Source: HKCCE3408 sp039183205
Lineage (GTDB): Bacteria; Pseudomonadota; Alphaproteobacteria; Rhodobacterales; Rhodobacteraceae
Direction of reading: 5' to 3'
Assembly: GCA_039183205.1 (NCBI GenBank)
Contig: JBCDBR010000010.1
Location: forward strand, 41,713-105,712
DNA length: 64,000 bases
Below are positions 34,082 through 42,948 of the stretch, in pieces. The translations under genes were made by a program, and so were the position numbers. The notes under the pieces were generated by a model. The model was not told the DNA's origin. It was given only the letters and a program-made list of their open reading frames with translations, and did not search any database. How positions within the stretch are numbered: the stretch's first letter is position 1; each line of letters opens with the position of its first letter.

Positions 34082-35041
34082 TCAAGCGCGCCGGCGACGG
34101 CGGCCCCCGCGACCTGAGCCAGCGGCAGCCTGGGCTTGTGCAGCGTCTGGGAAGGTCGCGCCCTCCTTTACCGCGTCGAGCACGCGGGAAAAGCCAATCC
34201 AAGTCCCGCCATTGGGGTCGTGGTTCATCAACATATTGGCCGCGTTCACGGCCTCCATCTCAACCGGGCGCACCGGGTTCATGATCGCGCTGGTCATGCC
34301 AGCGCCGATGGCCATCGGCAAAAACGCCGCGTTGATGCCATGGCGGTTGGGCAATCCAAACGAGATATTTGAGGCGCCGCAAGTCGTGTTCACGCCCAAA
34401 TCTTCGCGCAATTTGCGCACCAAGGCAAAGACCTGGCGCCCGGCTGTGTCCATTGCGCCCACCGGCATCACCAAAGGATCGACAACGATGTCATGGGCCG
34501 GAATGCCGTAATCGGCGGCACGCTCCACGATTTTCTTGGCCACGGCGAACCGAACCTCGGGGTCTTCCGAAATGCCTGTGTCGTCGTTGGAAATTGCGAC
34601 AACCGGGACATTATATTTTTTGACCAGCGGCAGCACGATCTCAAGCCGTTCTTCCTCGCCGGTGACCGAGTTCAAAAGCGGCCGCCCTTCGGCGGCTTCG
34701 AGCCCAGCTTCGAGCGCGCCCGGCACAGAGCTATCGATGCAAAGCGGTACGTCCACAAGGCCTTGAACCAACTCAATCATTTGCCGCATCAAGGGGGGTT
34801 CGGTGATGTTTGGGTCCGGGTTCGAATTGTAGACGACGCCCGCATTGACATCCAAAACCATCGCCCCGCAGGCAACCTGTTCAAGCGCGTCCTTTTCGAC
34901 GGTGTGATAGTCGCCAGCCTCCAACTCGGCGGCAAGTTTCTTGCGCCCGGTCGGATTGATCCGTTCGCCGATGACGCAGAACGGTTCGTCAAAGCCGATC
35001 ACCACGGATTTCGATTTCGATTCAAGGACAGTGCGGGTCAT
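34082..35041 (-). CDS. Methyltetrahydrofolate:corrinoid methyltransferase (MtgA/AcsE-like)
   Basis: A 319-residue TIM-barrel pterin-binding methyltransferase that moves the methyl group between a corrinoid protein and tetrahydrofolate. Family motifs are visible: GERINPTGRKKL, MVLDVNAG, CIDSSVPGALEAGLEAA, NSVTGEEER, and DPLVMPVGAM followed by GASNISFGLPNRHGIN. It resembles MtgA-type enzymes of quaternary amine demethylation as well as AcsE and MetH pterin domains. The ATG at 35041 follows AAGGAAA; an upstream in-frame start at 35065 has no such site. The protein ends with an Arg/Gly-rich tail (GRGGRRRRRA) much like that of the ASKHA protein. Confidence 0.85.
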   Translation of the reverse strand: MTRTVLESKSKSVVIGFDEPFCVIGERINPTGRKKLAAELEAGDYHTVEKDALEQVACGAMVLDVNAGVVYNSNPDPNITEPPLMRQMIELVQGLVDVPLCIDSSVPGALEAGLEAAEGRPLLNSVTGEEERLEIVLPLVKKYNVPVVAISNDDTGISEDPEVRFAVAKKIVERAADYGIPAHDIVVDPLVMPVGAMDTAGRQVFALVRKLREDLGVNTTCGASNISFGLPNRHGINAAFLPMAIGAGMTSAIMNPVRPVEMEAVNAANMLMNHDPNGGTWIGFSRVLDAVKEGATFPDAAQAQAAAGSGRGGRRRRRA

Positions 35042-35254
35042 GGGCGTTTCCTTGCCACGGTTCAAGTCGTTGGCCAGTCATGCAGCGAATGCGCGATGCA
35101 TGCAGGGCCTAATGCGACAAAAGACCATTAGGAAAAGACACCTATGCCCAAGGCTCCTGCAAAGGAACCAGCGCTGAGGTGAAAGTTTCTCAGCTTCATT
35201 ATGAAGCAGGTGCGTCCCGTCGCGGAAATCCCGCAACGGGACGTCTGTGGCGGC

Positions 35255-35617
35255 TTATTCATCGAGGCAGTAATACTCGTACGTGCCCGGGATGGGGTTG
35301 CTATTTTCGTCTTCAAGCCAGGTGCCCAGCCAGCCGCCATCGCCGCAGATCATGTCCAATTCCAGATCGGACATCGGCGGCCCTTGGGTGCCGGGTCCGG
35401 GTTCTGCCGGCACGCGCGCAAATTCGCGCGGCTCGGGCTCGTATCCGGGCCGGTTCAATGGTCCGCTCGGGAACCCGTCTCCGTCAGATCGGTCAGAGGC
35501 ATCCGCGCCGCGTCCGCCGGCATCGCCGCGGCCACCGGCGTCCTGCGCAAGCGCAGGCTGCGAGGCGATCAATGTCAGGGCAACAAGCCCCCAGGTTAGT
35601 TTGTTCAGCAAAGTCAA
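35255..35617 (-). CDS. Small secreted hypothetical protein (TTG start)
   Basis: A 120-residue exported protein: TTG start with GGAAGG about eight bases upstream, a signal peptide ending ALA-QD near residue 25, then a low-complexity stretch of Gly, Arg and Asp (AGGRGDAGGRGADASDRSD), a Pro-rich segment and a C-terminal part with two cysteines (MICGDGG, YYCLDE). No family is recognised. It is on the same strand as the one-carbon genes and sits between the MetF-like and methyltransferase genes with gaps of 179 and 213 bases, so it may have its own promoter. Confidence 0.6.
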   Translation of the reverse strand: MTLLNKLTWGLVALTLIASQPALAQDAGGRGDAGGRGADASDRSDGDGFPSGPLNRPGYEPEPREFARVPAEPGPGTQGPPMSDLELDMICGDGGWLGTWLEDENSNPIPGTYEYYCLDE

Positions 35618-35796
35618 CGTTTTCTTCCTTTCCGATTGGCCGCGATCAGCGGCGCGTTACGGGCTTAGGACGCCGGAGCGCGCGGAAAGGTTCAAAGACT
35701 GTGCAAAAAAAATTTCGCCGGGTCGCGGCACAGATCGAATAATCTGTTGGACCCGGCCCTGACCAGTCGCAAAAATAGCCGATCAGGTGCCGCGGA

Positions 35797-36711
35797 TCAG
35801 GAAGCGGCCGGCGCGGCGCCGCTTTTGTCGCGCGCCCAATTGGCATTGGTCTTAATGCCGCCCAAGGGAAAGAAATGAACCCGCTCGATGTTGAAATCGG
35901 GGTGCGCGGCTTTGTGTGCCGCAAGCGCGGTCAGGACCTCCGTCGGCTCATACGGCAAAAGCAGCTTTGAGACGTCCATCGCTCGCTTTTGCAGAACCTT
36001 CAGTGAGGGGCCCACGCCGCAGGCGATTGCGAATTTGATCAGTGTTTGCAGCTTTGCCGGCCCGGCAATGCCGATATGGATCGGCAGCGTGATGCCTTCT
36101 GCGGCCATGCGGTCAGCCCAGGCGATGATCGGTTTGGCCTCAAAAGCGAATTGCGTCGCGATCGCCATTTTGGCGTCTGTCCCGCGCGAATACGCCTCCT
36201 TCCAACGCAGCGCCTCCATAACGGTCGTGTCGCCGCCATCGGGGTCGATATCACGATTGCCTTCGGGATGGCCCGCGACATGAATGTGCTTGAACCCATC
36301 AAAGAGCCCGGTCTCCAAGAGCTGCATCGAGGACTCGAACGCACCGATGGGTCTGTCGATGCCGCCGGCCAAAACCAAAGCCTCCGACACATCCGCCTCG
36401 CCCTGATACCGATTGATCCAGTCGGCAAGCGTCGCGCGGTCCGGGATGGACCGAGCCGGGAAATGCGGCATCACCCGGAACCCGTCGGCAGCCAGACGCC
36501 GTGCGGTTGCCAGCATGTCGCTGATGTCGGTGCCATCGATATGGGCGATATAGACGCGCGTTCCATCCGGCAGGAGGGCGCGGAAATCGTCGATTTTTTC
36601 GGCCGTGCGTGGCATGACTTCGATGGAGAAATCCTGCAAAAACGCGGCAAGGTCCGGCATTTGAGGTGCGGCGGTCTCGGGCGCGGGCCGGCGGAATTTC
36701 AATAGCGACAT
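35797..36711 (-). CDS. Methylenetetrahydrofolate reductase family protein (MetF-like)
   Basis: A 304-residue TIM-barrel protein of the methylenetetrahydrofolate reductase family. It shows the family segments HIDGTDISDMLATARRL, HFPARSIPDRATLADWI, and HVAGHPEGNRDIDPDG, where the His/Glu context contacts folate. MetF interconverts methylene- and methyl-tetrahydrofolate; next to a methyl-H4folate:corrinoid methyltransferase it would feed or drain methyl groups into the folate pool. Sequence divergence from classical MetF means a specialised paralogue is likely. The ATG at 36711 is chosen for its GGGAGA ribosome site, 19 bases after the preceding gene. Confidence 0.8.
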   Translation of the reverse strand: MSLLKFRRPAPETAAPQMPDLAAFLQDFSIEVMPRTAEKIDDFRALLPDGTRVYIAHIDGTDISDMLATARRLAADGFRVMPHFPARSIPDRATLADWINRYQGEADVSEALVLAGGIDRPIGAFESSMQLLETGLFDGFKHIHVAGHPEGNRDIDPDGGDTTVMEALRWKEAYSRGTDAKMAIATQFAFEAKPIIAWADRMAAEGITLPIHIGIAGPAKLQTLIKFAIACGVGPSLKVLQKRAMDVSKLLLPYEPTEVLTALAAHKAAHPDFNIERVHFFPLGGIKTNANWARDKSGAAPAAS

Positions 36712-36730
36712 GAGCGTCTCCCAGGCGGTC

Positions 36731-37036
36731 TTAGGCGGCTTTGTCATGCCCATCGGCATCAATGAGCGCTTTGAGGCGCGCGGTGTCGTATTCAGCGTCG
36801 ATCCGATCGGCCTCTGCCGCGGCGACCTCATCGGGATCGCCGTCTGTCTCGCCGGTCACAACCTTACGCCATTCGGCCAAATAGGCATCGTCATCCTTGG
36901 CGCCAACCTTCATCGCGCAGCGGTCGATTGCTTGCTCAAAGCGCTCTGGCAGGGGGCGTTTCGCCCCGTGACGCCCCTTGCCAACGATAACCTGCGCCGG
37001 GATGTCGCGCCAGAAGACAATGGTGATGGACGGCAT
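36731..37036 (-). CDS. Small 'virulence factor' family protein
   Basis: A 101-residue protein of the PF13769-type 'virulence factor' family, recognised by ITIVFWRDIPAQVIVG and RPLPERFEQAIDRCAMK. The family name is historical; its members sit repeatedly beside MetF-like and methyl-H4folate methyltransferase genes in Rhodobacterales, so a small accessory role in one-carbon transfer is more likely. The ATG at 37036 follows AAGGGAA. It is the first gene of the minus-strand cluster and diverges from ppx across about 200 bases that must contain both promoters. Confidence 0.75.
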   Translation of the reverse strand: MPSITIVFWRDIPAQVIVGKGRHGAKRPLPERFEQAIDRCAMKVGAKDDDAYLAEWRKVVTGETDGDPDEVAAAEADRIDAEYDTARLKALIDADGHDKAA

Positions 37037-37240
37037 GTGTGATTCCCTTACTCGTTGCGCCACGCTACGCGAGCACGCCGCACGGCTGGCATCTATTTTC
37101 GACATCTGGCGTCATTGGCGCGACCGAATTGATCATCGCGTGGATCCGGGCCCGTCGATCGGCATTGCAAACAAGCTCCGCCCATTGTCTGCCGTAGCGG
37201 AACGCGCTACCTATTTCACAGACGCTTTTAGGAAGCCGCA

Positions 37241-38398
37241 ATGTCCCACAAGCGCCCCCCAGGCGCCGGCCCGTATCCCAGGCCCGTTGCACCCATCGCG
37301 CCGGCTTCTCCGCCGCCGCAAAAGCCGCATCCGGCCGCCAGCAAGCGCCCCGACCCGGCCGACCTTTACGCCGCGCTCGATCTGGGCACAAATTCCTGCC
37401 GCATGCTGATCGCCCAGCCAAAGGGCAACCAATTGCATGTGGTCGATTCTTTCTCGAAATCTGTGCGCCTTGGCCAAGGGCTCGAAGCCTCCGGTCGCTT
37501 GGGCCGTCCCTCGATGGCGCGCGCGGTTGGGGCTTTGAAGATTTGCCAAAAAAAGCTGAGCCAGCATGGCGTTCGGCAGATGCGTCTGGTGGCGACCGAA
37601 GCCTGCCGACGCGCCACCAATGCCGCCGATTTCATCTCGGTGGTCAAGCGCGAAACGGGGCTAGAGCTGGAAATCATCGAGCCGGAGGAAGAGGCCCGCC
37701 TGGCCGTTGTCAGCTGCGCCCCGCTGGTCTCGGCACGGACCGAGCAGCTTCTCGTCGTCGATATCGGTGGCGGCTCGACCGAATTGGTCTGGATCGATCT
37801 TTCGCGCGTCGCCCCCTTGGAACGCCCGCGCGCGATCATGCGCCTGCACCAGGGCTTTGATCACGAAGACAGCGTCTTTCCCCGTGCCAAGGTCGTCGAT
37901 TGGATTTCCATCTCGCTCGGCGTGGCAACGCTGAAGGACATGTATGATGACGTGGCCGATGACAGCGCGCGCTTCGCCCTCATGAGCTGGTATTTCGAGG
38001 AACAGCTGGCGGAGTTTTCGCCGTATGTCGATGCGGCCGATCAGGCGCGCGACGGCTTTCAGATCATCGGGACGTCGGGGACGGTGACCACCGTGGCGGC
38101 CTCGCATTTGGGCCTGCGCCGATATGACCGCAATAAGGTCGATGGGCTGCGCATGACATCGGACCAAATCGATACGGTGATCCAAGGCTATCTGTCCCTA
38201 GGCCCCGAGGGCCGCCGCAAAGACCCCCGCATCGGCCGCGACCGCCAGACCCTGATCATGTCGGGTGCCGCGATCCTGCAAGCGCTGCTGCGGGCCTGGC
38301 CCACCGACCGCCTCAGCGTGGCTGACCGAGGCCTCCGTGAGGGCCTGCTTTATGCGCAAATGAGCTCGGACGGGGTGCTGGAGGACGGGCCGTTCTGA
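37241..38398 (+). CDS. ppx: Ppx/GppA-type phosphatase
   Basis: Exopolyphosphatase/guanosine pentaphosphatase family protein, 385 residues, ASKHA fold. After a Pro-rich N-terminal extension of about 40 residues come YAALDLGTNSCRMLIAQ, ATEACRRATNA, VVDIGGGSTELVWID and IIGTSGTVTTVAA, the phosphate and nucleotide loops of the family. It acts on polyphosphate and/or pppGpp, affecting phosphate storage and the stringent response; which substrate dominates is not clear. rlmE, often its direct neighbour in this group, is here separated from it by an opposite-strand Sel1-repeat gene. Confidence 0.88.
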   Translation: MSHKRPPGAGPYPRPVAPIAPASPPPQKPHPAASKRPDPADLYAALDLGTNSCRMLIAQPKGNQLHVVDSFSKSVRLGQGLEASGRLGRPSMARAVGALKICQKKLSQHGVRQMRLVATEACRRATNAADFISVVKRETGLELEIIEPEEEARLAVVSCAPLVSARTEQLLVVDIGGGSTELVWIDLSRVAPLERPRAIMRLHQGFDHEDSVFPRAKVVDWISISLGVATLKDMYDDVADDSARFALMSWYFEEQLAEFSPYVDAADQARDGFQIIGTSGTVTTVAASHLGLRRYDRNKVDGLRMTSDQIDTVIQGYLSLGPEGRRKDPRIGRDRQTLIMSGAAILQALLRAWPTDRLSVADRGLREGLLYAQMSSDGVLEDGPF

Positions 38399-38401
38399 GC
38401 C

Positions 38402-39781
38402 TTATTGCAGCTCTTCAAGCTGTTGGCGAACTTGATCCGCCCAAGTGCATGCGGTCTCATGGCCCATGTCGCATCCTATCTGATAGAGCCGCGCGGCCTC
38501 CTCAAGGTTGACGGGCATGCCATCCCCACGGCGGTTCATGCCTCCAAGATTGCTGCAGCCTATTGCATCCCCGCCGTCGCATCCCATCTGGTAGAGCCGC
38601 GCCGCCTCGTCGTAATCGACTGCGCGGCCCAGGCCTTCGTCGTGGAGGATGCCGAGATTTGTGCAGCCCCTGGCATTCCGGCCGTCACATCCCATCTGGT
38701 AGAACCGAGCGGCCTCCTCGTAATTGACCGCGCGGCCCAGGCCTGCATTGTGGAGGAAGCCGAGATTTGTGCAGCCCCGGGCATCTCCGCCCGCGCAGGC
38801 CGCCTCATAAAGACGGCCTGCCTCTTCATCCGAAGTACCCTGTGCGGCGAACGCTCTTGAAAAACACTCCTCCGTAAGGCCGCCTTGACAGGCGCCTAGC
38901 AAGAACGCCAATTGTCGTTCCTCATCTTCGGTGAGCCGCATAACGGCCAAACAGACCTCGCCCTGAAAAACGTCGCAGAGCAGCTCATCAAGGACCGTGA
39001 CGCCGTGTTCGTCCTGTCGAAAGACGCTTGCCGCCGCGAGAGCGCCCAGAAAGACCGCGCTGCCCATGATCAGGCCAAGGAAGCGCAGCGGAGCGCCAGG
39101 GAGTTGGGACCACTCAGCTAGCCGCAAGCCCGCCACCAAACGGATAATCCAGGTCGATGCGATGAAGGCCCAGCTCCAGAGGCTTGTCAGGAAGGTCGAA
39201 TAGAAAAGGATCGAAAAGGGGGAGAAGACGCCGAGCGTTTCTGCGAGCGTGTCGTTTTCGATTTGCAGCGCCGTGGTCATCCCCCAGATCGCGACCCAGA
39301 TGATCGCAGCGGAGATGAGAAGGTCGGCGATGAGCGCGAGGATTTGAACCACGACGGGTCGACGGCTCGAGAGCCACCCAAGGAGCCAGCGGGTCTCCAA
39401 CAGCGAGACGTAATCGGCGAAGATATTGATGATGAGCGCAAGGCCAAGAAGCCGCCAAAGGTCTTCGCCCCCTTCCAGCCGTGCGTCATAGGTCCCGCCC
39501 CAGCCCATCAGCGCCCAGATCAGCACCACCGCCAGAAGCGAGGCAAGTGCAGAACGGAGGAAGCATTTCGGCGACAGGTGATTTTCGCCGAAGACCGCAT
39601 CGAAGAGGGCTGTGAAGCTCTTGGCCCAAGTCTCTTCCGACTGCGCGCCCATCAGCCAGAGTGCGATGGACTCCTTTCGATCTTGGTTGAGAACACTTGC
39701 GGCCAAGCCTGTCATGGCGAGAACTGCTGCTGCAAGGGTCGCCGCCCAAGTCCAATTCGCGATGATCACGTCCAAAAGCAA
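38402..39781 (-). CDS. Membrane protein with C-terminal Sel1-like repeats
   Basis: A 459-residue protein. Residues 1-250 contain about six hydrophobic segments. From about residue 319 onward there are three and a half 36-residue Sel1/HcpA-type repeats, each with the pattern EEAARLYQMGCDGGDA-x-GC-NLG; the paired cysteines of successive helices suggest disulfides, so the repeat domain is probably outside the cytoplasm. Repeat 2 and 3 are nearly identical (LGRAVNY versus LGRAVDY), so the array is young. Function unknown; such domains bind peptides or peptidoglycan-related partners. It is inserted on the opposite strand between ppx and rlmE, convergent with ppx with only three bases between the stops. 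Confidence 0.75.
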   Translation of the reverse strand: MLLDVIIANWTWAATLAAAVLAMTGLAASVLNQDRKESIALWLMGAQSEETWAKSFTALFDAVFGENHLSPKCFLRSALASLLAVVLIWALMGWGGTYDARLEGGEDLWRLLGLALIINIFADYVSLLETRWLLGWLSSRRPVVVQILALIADLLISAAIIWVAIWGMTTALQIENDTLAETLGVFSPFSILFYSTFLTSLWSWAFIASTWIIRLVAGLRLAEWSQLPGAPLRFLGLIMGSAVFLGALAAASVFRQDEHGVTVLDELLCDVFQGEVCLAVMRLTEDEERQLAFLLGACQGGLTEECFSRAFAAQGTSDEEAGRLYEAACAGGDARGCTNLGFLHNAGLGRAVNYEEAARFYQMGCDGRNARGCTNLGILHDEGLGRAVDYDEAARLYQMGCDGGDAIGCSNLGGMNRRGDGMPVNLEEAARLYQIGCDMGHETACTWADQVRQQLEELQ

Positions 39782-39857
39782 ACTGAAAAATACTCAGGTC
39801 ATGGGAATTGCCTTCAATTACGCATAGCTTGGCACGATAGGCAGGCCGGAGGCAATC

Positions 39858-40574
39858 ATGGCAAAGACACCCAAAGGCACGGGGTCGAGCGGGCGCGGGC
39901 AGCGCGATTTGCGGGTGAAGGTGAAGACCGCGCGGGGACGCAAGCTCAGCTCCACCCGTTGGCTCGAACGTCAGCTCAATGATCCGTTCGTTGCACGTGC
40001 CAAGGCCGAAGGATATCGCGGGCGGGCGGCATTTAAGATCCTCGAAATCGACGACAAATACCGCTTTTTTCGGCCCGGGGCGCGGGTCGTGGATCTGGGC
40101 GCGGCCCCGGGTGGCTGGTGCCAGGTTGCCGTGCCGCGCGTGAACGCATTGGGCACGATGGCCGGCCAGGCTAAGGGCTCGGTTCTCGGCGTTGATCTGC
40201 AAGAGATGGAACCGATCGCGGGTGCTGAACTGCATCAGCTCGATTTCATGCAAGACGGCGCGGATGTGCAGGTTCGGGCTTGGCTGGGCGGACCGGCCGA
40301 TGTGGTGCTGAGCGACATGGCCGCAGCCTCGTCCGGCCACAAACAAACCGATCATTTGCGCATCATCGCGCTTTGCGAGGCAGCAGCGGAGTTCGCCTTT
40401 GATGTGCTGGAGGATGGCGGGACATTTGTGGCCAAGGTCCTTGCCGGCGGCGCTGAGGGAGAGCTGCAAAAGACCCTCAAGCAGCGCTTTGCCAAGGTCG
40501 CCAATGTCAAACCCGCCGCAAGCCGGGCCGATAGCTCCGAGAAATTCGTCGTGGCCACCGGCTTTCGTGGCTGA
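39858..40574 (+). CDS. rlmE: 23S rRNA 2'-O-ribose methyltransferase
   Basis: Methylates U2552 (E. coli numbering) of 23S rRNA in the A-loop during late 50S assembly. The 238-residue protein has a basic N-terminal extension, SAM motif VVDLGAAPGGWCQVA near 77-91, and the K-D-K-E catalytic tetrad Lys60, Asp153, Lys193 and Glu228. The length is normal for alphaproteobacterial RlmE. It starts at the ATG at 39858 and is read away from the Sel1-repeat gene. Confidence 0.95.
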   Translation: MAKTPKGTGSSGRGQRDLRVKVKTARGRKLSSTRWLERQLNDPFVARAKAEGYRGRAAFKILEIDDKYRFFRPGARVVDLGAAPGGWCQVAVPRVNALGTMAGQAKGSVLGVDLQEMEPIAGAELHQLDFMQDGADVQVRAWLGGPADVVLSDMAAASSGHKQTDHLRIIALCEAAAEFAFDVLEDGGTFVAKVLAGGAEGELQKTLKQRFAKVANVKPAASRADSSEKFVVATGFRG

Positions 40575-41465
40575 AGGCCGTTTTGCTGCGAAGCCGGTCG
40601 GCCGAGCGCGTGTGATGTCGCGCCAACGTCATGCCTAGCTTGGATTTGGTACCGTCCTGACGCGCCCACACCGCAACTTGAAGCCAAAAGATGGCGGCAA
40701 CGACGGCTGCGCGCGACGGGCTTGTCACGGTATACCAACCGCACGCGCGGACATGCGCCGAGCCGTGGGCCTTGGGGTCATGACATGCGGTCCCGCGACC
40801 CGGGCAGCTCAGATCATCGGGCTTGCGCCAGACCGTCAACGCGTCGCGCTCCATCGTAATCCGATTTAAAGGATGTCCCGCCCTATCAAGGTCGATTGGG
40901 CGGAATACCCCTTGGTGGACCCATGCCGTTGGATGGCGGCGGTTCCCGCGTTCTTCGCCATGCTGAGCGGGCGCACAGAGACATATCCGCGCTTTACGCC
41001 GTTGGCCGAAGGAACGCGCCCGCTGACGCTTTTTGGGCGCCGGAGATGGCTCAGATCTTCAACGACGGCTTTAAGATCGCGTCGATCACGGTCGAAATCA
41101 CCTGGGTGCGGATGCGGATCCGCAGGGCGCGCACGCGTTGCTTTGTCTGCCACAAAGCCGGACGTCCGCGATGGCAATCGGGATCCTGTATTTCCCGCCG
41201 TTCCCGATGTCCCGTTTGACATGATTGGCGCGAACCAACGCGGCGTCGGCGCGTTCTTGACTGAAATCATCGACGCCCCTTGCCGATTTCTATTGCCAAG
41301 CAGACCGGGGGTCTGGGGGCGTGCCCCCAGAAAAGCCCGTGCGGCTAGCACATTCGGGCCGACGAGTGGCCCTTATTGGGCCCGAGGCGGTCCGACCCCC
41401 TTTCCAATCTGTGGCCCACGTGAGATAGGGACACGCCAACCGATCCCAACCCGAACGAGGACGCC
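40575..41465. other. Gene-poor 0.9-kb stretch before guaB
   Basis: Nearly 900 bases with no gene that can be supported. Several overlapping open frames cross it on both strands, but their products are rich in Arg, Ser and Pro with no recognisable domain and no good ribosome site. The right-hand part holds a perfect palindrome (41312-41331) and, nearer guaB, CGGGCC/GGCCCG repeats. It may be the remains of a decayed gene. guaB's promoter should lie in the last 150 bases. Confidence 0.45.
41312..41331. repeat. Perfect palindromic hairpin element
   Basis: TCTGGGGGC (41312-41320) and GCCCCCAGA (41323-41331) form a nine-base stem with a two-base GT loop, followed by AAA. This looks like the GC-rich intergenic palindromes dispersed in Rhodobacterales genomes; it could also end transcription. 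Only one copy is seen in the window. Confidence 0.6.
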
Positions 41466-42920
41466 ATGGAGATTCGCGAGGCTCTTACCTTCGATGATGT
41501 ATTGCTCGTTCCCGGTGAAAGCGCCGTGCTGCCGATGGCCGCCGACACCCGCACGCATGTGACAAAAGCCATCGCGCTCAATATCCCGCTGCTCAGCTCG
41601 GCCATGGACACGGTCACCGAGGCACGGATGGCGATCGCCATGGCGCAAGCGGGCGGGATGGGTGTGATCCACCGCAACCTCGATATCGAAACCCAAGCCC
41701 GCGAAGTGCGCCGCGTCAAACGGTTCGAATCCGGCATTGTTTACAACCCAGTCACGCTGCGCGCCGATCAGACGCTCGGAGACGCCAAGGCTCTGATTGA
41801 AAGATATAATTTCACTGGCTTTCCGGTTGTTGATGACGAAAGGCGCGTCCTCGGCATCGTCACCAACCGCGATATGCGCTTTGCCGAGGACGATGCCACG
41901 CCGGTGCACGTGATGATGACGTCGGAAAAGCTGGCGATGATGACGGAACCGGCCGATCTCGACGAGGCCAAAAGCTTGATGCGCGCGCGCCGGATCGAAA
42001 AGCTTCTTGTCACCGATAGCCGCGGCAAGCTCACTGGGCTCCTGACGCTGAAAGATACCGAGCAGGCGGTGCTCAACCCGCATGCCTGCAAGGATCAGCT
42101 TGGCCGGTTGCGGGTGGCCGCCGCCACAACCGTTGGCGATGCCGGCTATGACCGATCTGCCGCGTTGGTCGATGCCGGCTGCGATCTCATTGTTATCGAT
42201 ACCGCGCACGGACATTCCAAATCCGTTGCCGAAGCGGTCACCCGGGCCAAGATGCTGTCGAATGAGGTGCAGGTTGTGGCCGGCAATGTCGCGACCGGAG
42301 AGGCGACCCGCGCGCTGATCGATGCCGGCGCCGATGCGATCAAGGTTGGGATCGGGCCGGGCTCGATCTGTACAACCCGGATCGTTGCCGGCGTCGGCGT
42401 GCCGCAACTCACCGCGATCATGGATTGCGCGGATGCGGCGCAGGCGACCGGCACGCCCGTCATTGCCGATGGCGGGATCAAATATTCCGGCGATTTCGCA
42501 AAGGCGATTGCGGCCGGGGCAAGCTGCGCCATGGTCGGCTCGATGATTGCGGGCACGGACGAATCCCCTGGCGAGGTTATCCTTTATCAGGGTCGCAGCT
42601 TTAAATCGTATCGCGGCATGGGCTCGCTTGGTGCGATGGCGCGCGGCTCAGCCGACCGGTATTTCCAGAAAGATGCCGCCTCCGAGAAGTTGGTGCCTGA
42701 AGGGATCGAGGGTCAGGTGCCCTATAAAGGCTCCGCCGCCACCGTGATCCACCAGCTTGTCGGCGGCCTGCGCGCGGCAATGGGGTATACCGGATCGGCC
42801 ACCGTGGCGGAGATGCGAGGCGGATGCCGCTTTGTGAAAATCTCGGGTGCGGGCTTGCGGGAAAGCCATGTCCATGACGTGCAGATCACCCGCGAAAGCC
42901 CGAATTACCGGTTCGGATGA
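41466..42920 (+). CDS. guaB: Inosine-5'-monophosphate dehydrogenase
   Basis: Oxidises IMP to XMP with NAD+, the committed step of guanine nucleotide synthesis. The 484-residue protein has the TIM barrel interrupted by a CBS pair at about 90-205 and the catalytic Cys302 in GPGSICTTRIVAGVG; the flap region MGSLGAMARGSADRYFQ follows. GAGGAC precedes the ATG at a good distance. The RsmB-like gene follows after 28 bases in the same direction. Confidence 0.97.
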   Translation: MEIREALTFDDVLLVPGESAVLPMAADTRTHVTKAIALNIPLLSSAMDTVTEARMAIAMAQAGGMGVIHRNLDIETQAREVRRVKRFESGIVYNPVTLRADQTLGDAKALIERYNFTGFPVVDDERRVLGIVTNRDMRFAEDDATPVHVMMTSEKLAMMTEPADLDEAKSLMRARRIEKLLVTDSRGKLTGLLTLKDTEQAVLNPHACKDQLGRLRVAAATTVGDAGYDRSAALVDAGCDLIVIDTAHGHSKSVAEAVTRAKMLSNEVQVVAGNVATGEATRALIDAGADAIKVGIGPGSICTTRIVAGVGVPQLTAIMDCADAAQATGTPVIADGGIKYSGDFAKAIAAGASCAMVGSMIAGTDESPGEVILYQGRSFKSYRGMGSLGAMARGSADRYFQKDAASEKLVPEGIEGQVPYKGSAATVIHQLVGGLRAAMGYTGSATVAEMRGGCRFVKISGAGLRESHVHDVQITRESPNYRFG

Positions 42921-42948
42921 CGGCGCGCGCCTGGACCTATGGTCCGAG

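Noticed and set aside
40866..41562. Overlapping frames on both strands before guaB
   Set aside because: Arg/Ser/Pro-rich, no domain, no good start; the plus-strand frame also runs into guaB in another phase.
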